Part shown: positions 1 through 9,400 of the stretch, piece after piece
Layout of the letters: the number at the start of each line of letters is the position of its first letter
Position numbering within the stretch: position 1 is the stretch's first letter
Origin: Rhodococcus sp. CH91
GTDB taxonomy: Bacteria; Actinomycetota; Actinomycetes; Mycobacteriales; Mycobacteriaceae
Direction: 5' to 3'
DNA length: 64,000 nucleotides
Assembly: GCF_022554085.1 (NCBI RefSeq)
Contig: NZ_JAKFYR010000006.1
Coordinates: forward strand, 241,559 to 305,558
Program-made: the position numbers and the translations under genes
Notes under the pieces: generated by a model
Told to the model about the DNA's origin: nothing
Database searches by the model: none
Seen by the model: the letters and a program-made list of their open reading frames with translations, nothing else

Positions 1-1
1 C

Positions 2-136
2 GGCACCGTCCGTCCTCACGAGCCGGCCTTCGATCCGTCCCCCGACTCCTATGTCACATGGGACTACTGCCGCGGGTACGCGGACGCGTCCATGAACGAG
101 GCTCTGCCCGTCGATCCCTACGGACTGGACTCCTGA
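2..136 (+). CDS. DUF5319 family protein, C-terminal fragment
   Basis: Only the last 44 codons are in the window; the frame enters from the left edge and ends at TGA 134-136. The visible residues include GTVRPHEP and SYVTWDYCRGYADAS, which I recognise as the conserved C-terminus of the Rv3412/DUF5319 family, small cytoplasmic actinobacterial proteins of unknown role. Its position beside convergent rsdA-sigD matches the mycobacterial order Rv3412-Rv3413c-sigD, which supports the call. A strong hairpin follows the stop. The start and N-terminus lie outside the window. Confidence 0.8.
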   Translation, partial: GTVRPHEPAFDPSPDSYVTWDYCRGYADASMNEALPVDPYGLDS

Positions 137-178
137 CCGACAGTCCACCGCGGACCACGAATCACAGCACCTCATACG

Positions 179-220
179 ACGAATCGGGCCCGGCAGCAGA
201 TGCTGCCGGGCCCGATTCGT
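179..220. terminator. Bidirectional terminator between the DUF5319 gene and rsdA
   Basis: A perfect 20-bp inverted repeat (179-198 with 201-220) separates two convergent genes. The innermost pairs must open to form the loop. The dyad can act on both strands; there is no long U-tract, as is common in GC-rich actinobacteria. Confidence 0.75.
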
Positions 221-229
221 TCGTCGTGC

Positions 230-1315
230 CTACGAAGTCGGAGTCGCCGGGACACCCGACGAGGATGCCGGCGCCAGATCGACTCCCGGGCCTTCCTGCG
301 TCGTCGACCGCGGCGACGAGGCACCTGTGGTGGGCTCCGGGGTCGGAGAGACGGTCGTCGGAGCAGGCTCGACGGGAGCCGGGGTCGACGTGTCGGAGGA
401 CGGAGGCGGCGGTGGAGGCGCAGTCTGCGACGGCGTGGTGGTGTCCGGGATCGGAGCCGGAGCCGGAGCCTGCAGGACACTCGTCGGATCGACCGTCGAG
501 GTGGGCGGCAGCGTCGTTCCCGTGTTCGCGCCGGTCGACGGGACGGGTTGCTGCCCTTCCGTGCCGGGTACTGGGGACTGTGGTGGAACGGCAGCCCCGG
601 GATCCGGTAATTGCGGGGTCACAGGTGCAGCCGGAGGCGGGGGAGGCAGCTGCGGAGCGAGCTTGCCGATCTCGTCGGCCAGACGTTGCATCCAGTCGCC
701 GAGGGCGTCGCGCTCCCCCGAATCCCGGACATCGCCCGAGCGGGACTCGGCGGAGGTCAGCAACTGACGTGCTTCCTCCGGATGACCTTCGGCGATGAGC
801 TGTTCGGCTCGCTGCAGAGTCGAGGTGGCATCCAGGCGCGCCTCGGTCGATTGCGCCTGCTCGCTGAAGACGACCTGCTTGACGCCCCACAGCGGATCGC
901 CGGGTTCGGCGCTGTAGGACACCGCCGTCGCAGTCCCCACGGCCACCGCGACGAGCGCTGCCGCACCCGCGAGGGGCCGGAGCAGCCGCAGCTGACCCTT
1001 CGACCTGGGCCGGGGAGGTGCCGCGGCCGGCACTCCGGTGAGGGTGTCGCGCGCACCGAGTTCCCGGTTGACCGCAGCCACGACCTCGTCCAGCTCGGGA
1101 CCGGCGGGCATCGGTTCGGCCAGGATCTCCGCTCGCCAGTCCGCGAGCAAGGTGGCGAGTTCGTACTCCTCGGTGTTCTTCGTCTCGACGAGTCCGTTGC
1201 CCGAGATCGCGTCGATGAGCGCATCGTCACGGCGGACGGCGGCGAGGTCCACGGAGGTTTCGTCGTCGGGGAACTCCTCGTCGAAGCCGTCGCCCGAGAA
1301 ACGCCTCCTACTCAT
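230..1315 (-). CDS. rsdA: Anti-sigma-D factor RsdA
   Basis: Membrane anti-sigma factor that holds SigD inactive. The N-terminal cytoplasmic part carries the acidic segment DLAAVRRDDALIDAISG, matching the SigD-binding region of RsdA. One transmembrane helix follows at about residues 112-132 (rich in A, V, L). A helical outer segment of about 90 residues comes next, then a long Pro/Thr/Ser-rich tail that probably crosses the cell wall. The ATG at 1315 is preceded by AGGTGAG. A GTG three codons upstream (1324) is an alternative start. Either start overlaps the sigD stop, so the two genes are translationally coupled. The order matches Rv3413c-Rv3414c. Release by regulated proteolysis is known for the family and is not visible here. 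Confidence 0.88.
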   Translation of the reverse strand: MSRRRFSGDGFDEEFPDDETSVDLAAVRRDDALIDAISGNGLVETKNTEEYELATLLADWRAEILAEPMPAGPELDEVVAAVNRELGARDTLTGVPAAAPPRPRSKGQLRLLRPLAGAAALVAVAVGTATAVSYSAEPGDPLWGVKQVVFSEQAQSTEARLDATSTLQRAEQLIAEGHPEEARQLLTSAESRSGDVRDSGERDALGDWMQRLADEIGKLAPQLPPPPPAAPVTPQLPDPGAAVPPQSPVPGTEGQQPVPSTGANTGTTLPPTSTVDPTSVLQAPAPAPIPDTTTPSQTAPPPPPPSSDTSTPAPVEPAPTTVSPTPEPTTGASSPRSTTQEGPGVDLAPASSSGVPATPTS

Positions 1316-1922
1316 TCCGCTCACCTGCTCTCGTGACTTCCTTCTTGAGTCTCGCGATGGCCCTGTGTTGAGCCACTCGGATCGCTCCCGCGGTACTTCC
1401 CACGGCCGCGGCCGTCTCTTCCGCCGACAGTCCCATGACGAGGCGGAGAATGAGGATCTCCCGCTGCTTCTCCGGGAGGATCGCCAGCAGTTGCTTCATC
1501 TGGCGGCTCGCCTCCGAGTTGAGGGCGTATTCCTCCGGGCTGTCGTCGAGAGACATCACTTCCGGCACCTCCGCCACAGGTTCCGCGCGATTGCGCGCTG
1601 CGCTGCGGTGCGCATCGGCAACCTTGTGCGCGGCGATGCCGTAGACGAATGCCATGAAGGGGCGGCCTTGATCCTGATATCTCGGCAGAGCGGTCATCAC
1701 GGCCAGGCACACCTCCTGAGCAACATCGTCTGCGGAGAGCTGGCCGCGCTCCGCAGATCCGACCCGAGCGCGGCAGTACCGCACGACAAGGGGCCGGACA
1801 CTGGCAAGAACCTGGGCAAGAGCTACCCGATCGCCCTGCGCAGCCGCAGCAACGGCGGAGTCCAACTCCTCACCCATAACAGTCATCGATTGCGCAAGTC
1901 CTGGCGTTACAGTCGGCACCAC
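1308..1922 (-). CDS. sigD: RNA polymerase sigma factor SigD (ECF type)
   Basis: 204-residue ECF sigma factor. Sigma-2 is seen around DDVAQEVCLAVMTALPRY and GIAAHKVADAHR, and sigma-4 around LPEKQREILILR with the helix-turn-helix GLSAEETAAAVGST. Length and motifs match mycobacterial SigD, which directs late-growth and stress genes. The predicted start is GTG at 1922; a downstream ATG at 1886 (MGEELDSAV) is possible, but the M. tuberculosis protein also has a comparable N-terminal extension. rsdA overlaps its 3' end, giving the usual sigma/anti-sigma pair. The 92 bp upstream must hold the promoter; I see only weak candidates. Confidence 0.93.
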   Translation of the reverse strand: MVPTVTPGLAQSMTVMGEELDSAVAAAAQGDRVALAQVLASVRPLVVRYCRARVGSAERGQLSADDVAQEVCLAVMTALPRYQDQGRPFMAFVYGIAAHKVADAHRSAARNRAEPVAEVPEVMSLDDSPEEYALNSEASRQMKQLLAILPEKQREILILRLVMGLSAEETAAAVGSTAGAIRVAQHRAIARLKKEVTRAGERNE

Positions 1923-2014
1923 CCCCCCGGGCGGGCTTCCACCTGACCGTGGAACACCCCCAGAGTAACGACAACTACCGACCGTTCGGGTGACCCCCCG
2001 TGTGCGAATGGAAT

Positions 2015-2878
2015 TCAGCGCGGAGAGGTCTCCGCGAAACGGCCGCCACGGTGCACGATCGAGGTCTCGCAGAGATCACGGACGTCCGCACCCCGCCCGG
2101 GATCGAGTCCGTCGAGCAGCATCGCCGCGGCCCACTGCAGGGGGATCAGACCGTATTCCCCGGCGCGGGCGAGTACATCGGCGGCCAGCGCCGTCGCCGG
2201 ACCCCGATCGGGCTGTCCGGTCAGCGATGCCGCACGGACGAGGTCGGACTTGACGCTGTGCCGCACGGACCCGAACTCACGCGACAATTCCACTGCTCGA
2301 TCGGCGCGGGGACGCGCGCGTGCGAAGTCGCCTGCCGCGAGCGCCGATTCGGCACCGACCCATGCGATCCGGATCCGTTGACGCAGGAACGACTGCCCGC
2401 CTGCTTCCGATTCGGTGGCGTCCAGGACCGAGGCACACCTGTCGAGGAGCGCACCGCAGACGCCGAGCCGGCCTCGCCCGAGGGCGTCGGCGGCCAATCC
2501 GGTGACGGCGTCGCACCATGCCTGAACGGACGGTTCGGAGGCCGGCTCCCCCCGCACCGACGCCGACAGTGCCCGTCCGTCGAGTATCGCCGCGGCACGA
2601 TGACCGCCCAGCTGGCGCAGGAACGACGCCTCGGTACTCGCCCCCAGCGACGCCCACAGGTGCGGTCCACCCGGTTTCCGCAGGTGAGCCAGTTCGGCCC
2701 GCGCGGCCGCGTAGCGTCCCTGTCCGCCCAATGCGACCGCCCGCAGCCAGTGCTGCTCGGGTCCGTGGGCCGCGGGGAGCGGATGCAGGCCCGGGACAGG
2801 ACCGAAAGCTGCGGAGGCCAGTACCTCGCGCCGGGGCGCGGAGTTCGCGACTTCACCGCGTGCGTCGTGGGTGAGCAT
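2015..2878 (-). CDS. Hypothetical protein, Rv3415c-like, helical repeat character
   Basis: About 287 residues from the ATG at 2878 (MLTHDARGEV). The protein is Ala/Leu/Arg-rich with repeating helical pairs (for example QHWLRAVALGGQGRYAAARA and AESALAAGDFARARPRADRA) that look like degenerate TPR units, so a protein-interaction role is plausible. The frame is open upstream to 3028, but base composition becomes AT-richer there. The start at 2878 gives a length near the mycobacterial neighbour Rv3415c (about 275 residues). The order sigD-Rv3415c-whiB3-groEL is conserved. No catalytic motif is seen, and the function is unknown. Confidence 0.7.
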   Translation of the reverse strand: MLTHDARGEVANSAPRREVLASAAFGPVPGLHPLPAAHGPEQHWLRAVALGGQGRYAAARAELAHLRKPGGPHLWASLGASTEASFLRQLGGHRAAAILDGRALSASVRGEPASEPSVQAWCDAVTGLAADALGRGRLGVCGALLDRCASVLDATESEAGGQSFLRQRIRIAWVGAESALAAGDFARARPRADRAVELSREFGSVRHSVKSDLVRAASLTGQPDRGPATALAADVLARAGEYGLIPLQWAAAMLLDGLDPGRGADVRDLCETSIVHRGGRFAETSPR

Positions 2879-3400
2879 CGCGAAATCATTGCACCCCCCG
2901 ATACGGCGCAAAACGGCGGGACTCGTCCAGTCCGGGAACTCCCGGAGAAATTCACACCCTGAGCGCAAATAGTCCTGAGTATTGGAACAACCGACGCCGA
3001 GAACGTTTCCGAACATTTTGTTAAACAACGCGTTAAAAGAAGTGAACTGCAGGTAGAACCGTTCCCGACGGGCGCCTCACCCCGAGCCCGACGACGCGCA
3101 GCCCGCCTACATGCGCTGTTACCAGGGAGTACGGGACCTTCGACCCACACCGACGGCGGGAGGTTACCGCCTTCGGACCCCGCCCGCACGGGACAGGCAC
3201 GACTTCCGGCGAAAGTAAATATTTCTGCGGTTAAATCTTTCCCGGGCGGTTATGGACTATCCCACTCATCGAATAGATTGACGACGAATCGATACAGATT
3301 CTACGGTGAGTTTGTTTGATTCGGCGCACAGCGGGAATCCCGATGTGTCCACGGTCCGCTCGCGACACTGATGCGAGCTTGCTGCGAAGGAGTGCCACAG
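2879..3400. other. Intergenic region upstream of whiB3
   Basis: 522 bp between two divergent genes. The first 150 bp (to 3028) could encode extra N-terminal residues of the minus-strand gene. Around 3010-3040 there is an AT-rich island containing TTGTTAAACAA and two TTAA boxes, and a second AT-rich stretch lies at about 3200-3310 ahead of whiB3. The segment between them (3050-3200) is GC-rich with no convincing gene. It probably holds the divergent promoters and regulator sites. Confidence 0.5.
3278..3307 (+). promoter_or_regulatory. Candidate whiB3 promoter
   Basis: TTGACG (3278-3283) and TACGGT (3302-3307) are separated by 18 bp, resembling a housekeeping actinobacterial promoter. Transcription would start near 3314, leaving a leader of about 87 nt before the whiB3 ATG. 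Confidence 0.4.
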
Positions 3401-3694
3401 ATGCCTGCACCACACACCCTGCCCGGCCCGAATGCGGACCTCTGGGATTGGCAGATGCACGGAAAGTGTCGTGGTGTGGACTCCTCGGTGTTCTTCCATC
3501 CGGACGGTGAGCGCGGCCGTGCGCGCGCCCAGCGGGAGAACCGCGCGAAGGAACTGTGCCGCACCTGCCCGGTGCTGGCGCGCTGCCGCGACCACGCCCT
3601 GGCGGTCGCCGAACCGTACGGGATCTGGGGCGGCATGTCCGAGACCGAACGTGAGATGTACACGAGGCAGCGCCGACGGAAAGTGGCCGTGTGA
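3401..3694 (+). CDS. whiB3: WhiB-family iron-sulfur transcription regulator WhiB3
   Basis: 97 residues. Four Cys ligands for a [4Fe-4S] cluster are visible: one in GKCRG, the CxxC pair in LCRTCPVLARC, and the last Cys of that segment. The G[IV]WGG turn (YGIWGG) is followed by a basic C-terminal tail (RQRRRKVAV). N-terminal LPGPNADLWDWQ and the FFHPDGERGRAR segment match WhiB3, a redox-responsive partner of the primary sigma factor. The ATG at 3401 has AAGGAG 8 bases upstream; an upstream in-frame ATG (3371) lacks such support. It is adjacent to groEL as in mycobacteria, and a strong terminator follows. Confidence 0.92.
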   Translation: MPAPHTLPGPNADLWDWQMHGKCRGVDSSVFFHPDGERGRARAQRENRAKELCRTCPVLARCRDHALAVAEPYGIWGGMSETEREMYTRQRRRKVAV

Positions 3695-3733
3695 ATCGGC
3701 CTCCGGGCCGGTGAAGGCCCGCCGCTACGACGA

Positions 3734-3771
3734 AGGCCCCGTGGGGAATCCGAAGATTCCCCACGGGGCCT
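3734..3771. terminator. Bidirectional terminator between whiB3 and groEL
   Basis: A perfect 17-bp stem (3734-3750 with 3755-3771) closed by the tetraloop CGAA lies between two convergent genes. It should terminate both transcripts. Confidence 0.85.
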
Positions 3772-3806
3772 CGCGGTATCCGCTCGGCGCGGAACGGCCT
3801 ACAGCC

Positions 3807-5426
<1,620 letters not shown>

Positions 5427-5456
5427 CTACTCCTGGACTCGGATGTTCCACAACGT

Positions 5457-5495
5457 ATTCCGCCCCGGGTCCGAATCGGGACACCGGGGCGGAAT
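5457..5495 (-). terminator. Intercistronic hairpin between groES and groEL
   Basis: A 12-bp perfect stem (5457-5468 with 5484-5495) with a 15-nt loop sits between the groES stop and the groEL start. It may attenuate read-through or stabilise the upstream groES mRNA, making GroES more abundant than GroEL1. There is no U-tract, so it is not clearly a full terminator. Confidence 0.5.
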
Positions 5496-5504
5496 GCAAG
5501 CGGC

Positions 5505-5807
5505 CTACTTGGCGACGACAGCCAGGACGTCGCGCGCAGACAGGATCAGGTACTCCTCGCCGGCGTACTTGATCTCGGTTCCGCCGTACTTGCTGTAGAT
5601 GACGACGTCGCCTTCCTTGACGTCGAGCGGGATGCGCTTGTCGCCATCTTCGTCCCAGCGACCGGGGCCTACGGCGACGACGGTGCCCTCCTGGGGCTTC
5701 TCCTTCGCCGTGTCCGGGATGACCAGGCCGGAGGCAGTCGTCGTCTCGGCCTCGTTGGCCTGGACGAGGATCTTGTCCTCGAGCGGCTTGATGTTCACGC
5801 TCGCCAC
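5505..5807 (-). CDS. groES: Co-chaperonin GroES
   Basis: 100-residue Cpn10 that caps GroEL. It begins [16 protein letters not shown] and includes the mobile-loop segment around [20 protein letters not shown], the [19 protein letters not shown] roof region and the [14 protein letters not shown]-terminus. Length is standard. The ATG at 5807 has a GGAGGG motif just upstream. It is the first gene of groES-groEL; its promoter and CIRCE operator lie about 130-165 bp upstream. Confidence 0.97.
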   Translation of the reverse strand: MASVNIKPLEDKILVQANEAETTTASGLVIPDTAKEKPQEGTVVAVGPGRWDEDGDKRIPLDVKEGDVVIYSKYGGTEIKYAGEEYLILSARDVLAVVAK

Positions 5808-5936
5808 GATGAGCCCTCCACTTTCAGGGGTATTGGGGTCCGAGAATCAGTGTTCTCGGACACGGGTGTGTTCAGTCATCACGGTGACTCCGCACGCGTC
5901 CCGTCGTCGCGGGTGCCGGGCCGGCGCTCGGTGTCA

Positions 5937-5963
5937 CTAGCACTCTATACACGAGAGTGCCAG
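5937..5963. promoter_or_regulatory. CIRCE operator (HrcA site)
   Basis: The sequence is CTAGCACTC, nine bases, GAGTGCCAG. It matches the CIRCE consensus (TTAGCACTC-N9-GAGTGCTAA) with two mismatched arm ends. HrcA is known to bind it and repress groES-groEL until heat shock. It covers the -10 element of the groES promoter, which explains repression sterically. Confidence 0.9.
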
Positions 5964-5970
5964 CACTCAA
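5942..5970 (-). promoter_or_regulatory. groES promoter
   Basis: On the minus strand TTGAGT (5965-5970) and TAGAGT (5942-5947) are 17 bp apart, a good primary-sigma promoter. The CIRCE repeat overlaps the -10 and the spacer. Confidence 0.65.
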
Positions 5971-6117
5971 GGGCGGCAGGCGCGAACACGCCGACGAGCA
6001 CGAAACCGGAGCGCATGTTACGGTTGAATAACGGAAACCGATGAGCGTGATCGTTCGGTGACCTTCAGGGGGAAGGCGTCCACCGCCTGTTCGTCGATCA
6101 CGCACGGAAGGTGAACA

Positions 6118-7788
6118 ATGCCCACGTCGCTCGGCATATCCGTCGGCGCCTCCGGCGTCGGCTCGGCCCTGCGCGTCGATACTGCAACTACTCCCACCAC
6201 CGAGTTCCGCAGACTCGCGGCCGAATCCGAACCCGGGCGCGATCTCGGCGATCTCGTCTTCGACGCCGTCGCACTCGCGTCGGCCCAACGATCCGGCACT
6301 CCCGAGGTCACGGTCGCGTACCGCACCGAAGACCAGGCGAATGCGGTCCGCATCGCAGCGGAACGCGCGGGACACATGGTGCGGCTCGTTCCCGAGAGCA
6401 CCGCCGCGCTCGCCTACCTCCGCACGGTCGGGGTCCGTCGGGAGCCCGGCGCGATCGCTCTCGTGGACATCGGGGCCACCGGTACGACCGTCTCGATCCT
6501 CGACCAGGAATCCGGTACCGTGCTGCGCTCGGCCCGAACCGAGGAGATCGGTGGTGCCGAACTGGCCTCCCGCGTACTCGATCACGTCCGGCACGCCACC
6601 GAGCGCATGCGCGGCCGCCGGCAGATCGATACGGACCTGCTGGCAGCGCGGTGCCAGGGCGCACAGGAAGCGCTCGCCACGGCGTCGTCCACGCGTATCG
6701 ACATCGCGGAGGCCGGCCCGAACGCATCGGTCACACTCACCCGCTCCGAACTCGACGAACTCACCGCCGACCTCGCCGTTCGGGTTGCTGCGTTCACCCA
6801 GCGGATCTGCACGAGCGTGGATCCGGTTCCCGGCACGCTGGCGCTGGTGGGCGGCACCGCCGCCTCCCCCGCCCTCGTCGCGGCGATCTCTGCGGGTTTC
6901 CGCGGCGAGATCATCACGGTGCCCGAACCGGGCGCTGCGGCTGCGATCGGTGCCGCATTGTCGGGGGACTCGGACTCCTCGGCCGGATATCCCCTCGTGG
7001 GATCTCCTACCCGCATCGGCGGTGGATCCTCGGGCCGGATATCGAGCGTCGTCGCCGGCATCCTGGTGCTGAGCGCCATCACGGCCGGATACGCCACGCA
7101 GCATTTCACCGAACGCGACAACAGCAACGTCCCCGTCTCCCCGTTGTTCACGAGCGGGGCGGCGCTCTCGCCGAACACACCACCGACCGAGACGGTCATA
7201 CCGTCACACGATCCGACCCCCGAGGCCATCTCGTCCCGCACCGCGGACGACGACCTCGCGGCGCCGACAACGGTCCCGTGGCCTCGGTCGACCTTCGATC
7301 CCACGACACCGACGACTCGTGAAGAGCGGTCCACCCGGCCCGACCCGCCGGTCACCACGGTGACCCCCACCCCGATCGATCAGGTACCGACTCCGGGGGT
7401 GGCGCCCGACGAGGCACCGGACTCCACGCCGTTGCCGAGTCCCACGACCACACCGCCGGACTTCGGCGCAGCACCGACGCCTCCGGATTCCGAGACCTCG
7501 CCGGCAGCTCCGGACTTCGGGTCCACACCGACGCCGGATCCGACCGTCGCCCCCGACACCACCGATCCCACGGCCCCCGGCACCACTCCCCCGGTCACGA
7601 CCGGTCCCGCACCGGACGGCCCCGAGACCACCGTCCCCGGCCCGGGAGTGGCACCGACGACACCGTCGAGCTCACCCGCACCACCGCCCGAGTCGCCGGC
7701 CACCACCCCGACCGCGAGCGGCAGCTCCGTCGAGACCACGACCGGGACGACCACCGTATCCGGCACTTCGGGCGCCGCACCGAGCTGA
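6118..7788 (+). CDS. Hsp70-like ATPase domain with membrane anchor and Pro/Thr-rich outer tail
   Basis: 556 residues. Residues 1-283 carry a full set of Hsp70/actin-type motifs: phosphate-1 LGISVGASG (5-13), VPESTAALAY (91-100), phosphate-2 VDIGATGTTVS (116-126), adenosine motif LALVGGTAASPAL (241-253) and EPGAAAAIGAAL (270-281). There is no DnaK substrate-binding domain. Instead a hydrophobic helix (about 308-326) is followed by about 225 residues rich in Pro, Thr and Ser, probably periplasmic and wall-spanning. The ATG at 6118 follows GGAAGGTGAACA. It diverges from groES, with CIRCE in the 310-bp interval. Membrane sensing or chaperone-like function is inference; nothing shows a substrate. 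The end converges on tsaD with 20 bp between. Confidence 0.75.
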   Translation: MPTSLGISVGASGVGSALRVDTATTPTTEFRRLAAESEPGRDLGDLVFDAVALASAQRSGTPEVTVAYRTEDQANAVRIAAERAGHMVRLVPESTAALAYLRTVGVRREPGAIALVDIGATGTTVSILDQESGTVLRSARTEEIGGAELASRVLDHVRHATERMRGRRQIDTDLLAARCQGAQEALATASSTRIDIAEAGPNASVTLTRSELDELTADLAVRVAAFTQRICTSVDPVPGTLALVGGTAASPALVAAISAGFRGEIITVPEPGAAAAIGAALSGDSDSSAGYPLVGSPTRIGGGSSGRISSVVAGILVLSAITAGYATQHFTERDNSNVPVSPLFTSGAALSPNTPPTETVIPSHDPTPEAISSRTADDDLAAPTTVPWPRSTFDPTTPTTREERSTRPDPPVTTVTPTPIDQVPTPGVAPDEAPDSTPLPSPTTTPPDFGAAPTPPDSETSPAAPDFGSTPTPDPTVAPDTTDPTAPGTTPPVTTGPAPDGPETTVPGPGVAPTTPSSSPAPPPESPATTPTASGSSVETTTGTTTVSGTSGAAPS

Positions 7789-7808
7789 GCCCGGGTCCGG
7801 CCGACAGG

Positions 7809-8885
7809 TCAGGCGACCACCTGGGGCACCGAGACCGACAGCCCCGGATCCGTCGCCGCTCCCAGCGAGGACGGCAGAGCCCCACCTGCGATGAGGTGTG
7901 CGCCGAGAGACGCGATCATGACACCGTTGTCGGTGCACAGCCTCGGACGAGGAACCCGCAGGGTGATCCCGGCGGCGGCGCACCGCTGCTCGGCGAGCTC
8001 CCGCAGCCGGCTGTTGGCAGTCGCGCCACCGCCGAGGACCAGCGTGTCGACGCCGAGATCCTGGGCCGCCCGGACCGCCTTCATCGTCAGTACGTCGGCG
8101 ACGGCCTCCTGGAATCCCGCGGCGACGTCGGCGACCGGAACCGGTTCGCCCGCGCGTTCCTTCGCTTCCACGAAACGGGCGACCGCAGTCTTGAGGCCGG
8201 AGAAGGAGAAATCGTGGCGCGCGTCGCGCGGACCGGTCATCCCGCGCGGGAAGGTCACCGCGGACCGGTCGCCCTGCCGGGCCAGCCGGTCGACCTCCGG
8301 ACCACCCGGATAACCGAGTCCTAGCAGCCGCGCGACCTTGTCGAAGGCCTCCCCGGCGGCGTCGTCCACGGTGGTACCGAGTTCGACCATGGGCTTGCCG
8401 AGATCCTCGACGTGCAGCAGGTGCGTATGGCCACCCGACACGAGAAGCGCCACGCACGGCGGCATCGGCCCGTGCTCGAGGGTGTCGACGGCGACATGTC
8501 CCGCCAGATGATTGATCGCGAAGAACGGTACGTTCCACGCCGCCGCATACGCCTTGGCCGCAGCCACGCCGACGAGCAGCGCACCGGCGAGGCCGGGCCC
8601 GATCGTCACGCACACCGCGTCCGGCTTCTCGATCCCCGCCTCGCTCAGCGCACGACGCATGGTCGGCACCATCGCCTCGAGGTGAGCGCGCGACGCGATC
8701 TCCGGCACCACACCACCGAAGCGGGCGTGCTCGTCCACACTCGATGCCACAGCGTCGGCCATCAGTTCGAGAGTGCCGTCACCGACCCAGCGGACGATGC
8801 CGACACCTGTCTCGTCGCACGAACTCTCGATCCCCATCACGACGGGCTGCTCGGGCAATTCGAATCGTGGCCTGCTCGTGGTCAC
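7809..8885 (-). CDS. tsaD: tRNA N6-adenosine threonylcarbamoyltransferase TsaD
   Basis: 358 residues. TsaD transfers threonylcarbamoyl from TC-AMP to A37 of ANN-decoding tRNAs, working with TsaB and TsaE, which are encoded just upstream. The N-terminal [14 protein letters not shown] and the metal-binding HxxxH (HLAGHV) identify it, as does [12 protein letters not shown]. The proposed start is GTG at 8885, overlapping the rimI stop as GTGA; an internal ATG at 8837 would drop 16 residues and still leave the fold intact. It is the last gene of the alr-tsaEB-rimI-tsaD run. Confidence 0.95.
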   Translation of the reverse strand: MTTSRPRFELPEQPVVMGIESSCDETGVGIVRWVGDGTLELMADAVASSVDEHARFGGVVPEIASRAHLEAMVPTMRRALSEAGIEKPDAVCVTIGPGLAGALLVGVAAAKAYAAAWNVPFFAINHLAGHVAVDTLEHGPMPPCVALLVSGGHTHLLHVEDLGKPMVELGTTVDDAAGEAFDKVARLLGLGYPGGPEVDRLARQGDRSAVTFPRGMTGPRDARHDFSFSGLKTAVARFVEAKERAGEPVPVADVAAGFQEAVADVLTMKAVRAAQDLGVDTLVLGGGATANSRLRELAEQRCAAAGITLRVPRPRLCTDNGVMIASLGAHLIAGGALPSSLGAATDPGLSVSVPQVVA

Positions 8886-9400
8886 GCCTGTGACTCCTCT
8901 CGCGGATCCGGACGTCGCATCGTGTAAGCATCCGCGCCGCTCGGCTGGTAGTAACGCTTCCTCGTCCCGACGACCTCGAAACCCTCACGGCGGTACAGCG
9001 CGATCGCCGCCTCGTTGTCGGTACGCACCTCGAGGAAGACCGGTCCGCCCCACCGATCCGCCACTGCCAGCAACTCGCCGAGCAGGACTCCTCCGATCCC
9101 GCGGCGGCGGGCCGCAGGATCCACGCCGATCGTGTGCACCTCGGATTCCGGGCCGATCGCCGTACCGAGACGCGCGAGCCCGGCATATCCGATCAACCGG
9201 CCCTGCAGGTCGCGCGCTGCGAAATAGTGATTGTGGGGCGATGCCAGCTCCGCACGGAACGCATCGGCACTCCACGGGTCGTCGCCGGGAAACAGGATCT
9301 GCTCGAGTTCCGCGCAGCGAGGTGCGTCCTCGGGGCGCAGCGCATCGACGACCACCGGGGGTTCGCCGGTCGCGTTCGTGTCGTCGGGTGTGGTGTTCAT
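8882..9400 (-). CDS. rimI: Ribosomal protein S18-alanine N-acetyltransferase RimI (GNAT)
   Basis: 172-residue GNAT acetyltransferase. The acetyl-CoA pyrophosphate loop RRRGIG is preceded by [11 protein letters not shown], and the C-terminal motif [23 protein letters not shown] is typical of RimI. The usual target is the N-terminal Ala of S18, though actinobacterial RimI proteins are broader in specificity. Its place between tsaB and tsaD is the standard actinobacterial arrangement. The ATG overlaps the tsaB stop (ATGA) and its own stop overlaps the tsaD GTG, so the three are translationally coupled. Confidence 0.92.
   Translation of the reverse strand: MNTTPDDTNATGEPPVVVDALRPEDAPRCAELEQILFPGDDPWSADAFRAELASPHNHYFAARDLQGRLIGYAGLARLGTAIGPESEVHTIGVDPAARRRGIGGVLLGELLAVADRWGGPVFLEVRTDNEAAIALYRREGFEVVGTRKRYYQPSGADAYTMRRPDPREESQA

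Noticed and set aside
58..798. Open frames on the plus strand opposite rsdA
   Set aside because: Low-complexity products reflecting the Pro/Thr-rich rsdA tail; no start signal or homology.
7300..7790. Repeat array or CRISPR-like pattern
   Set aside because: The repetition comes from Pro/Thr codons of the coding tail; there are no regular repeats and spacers.
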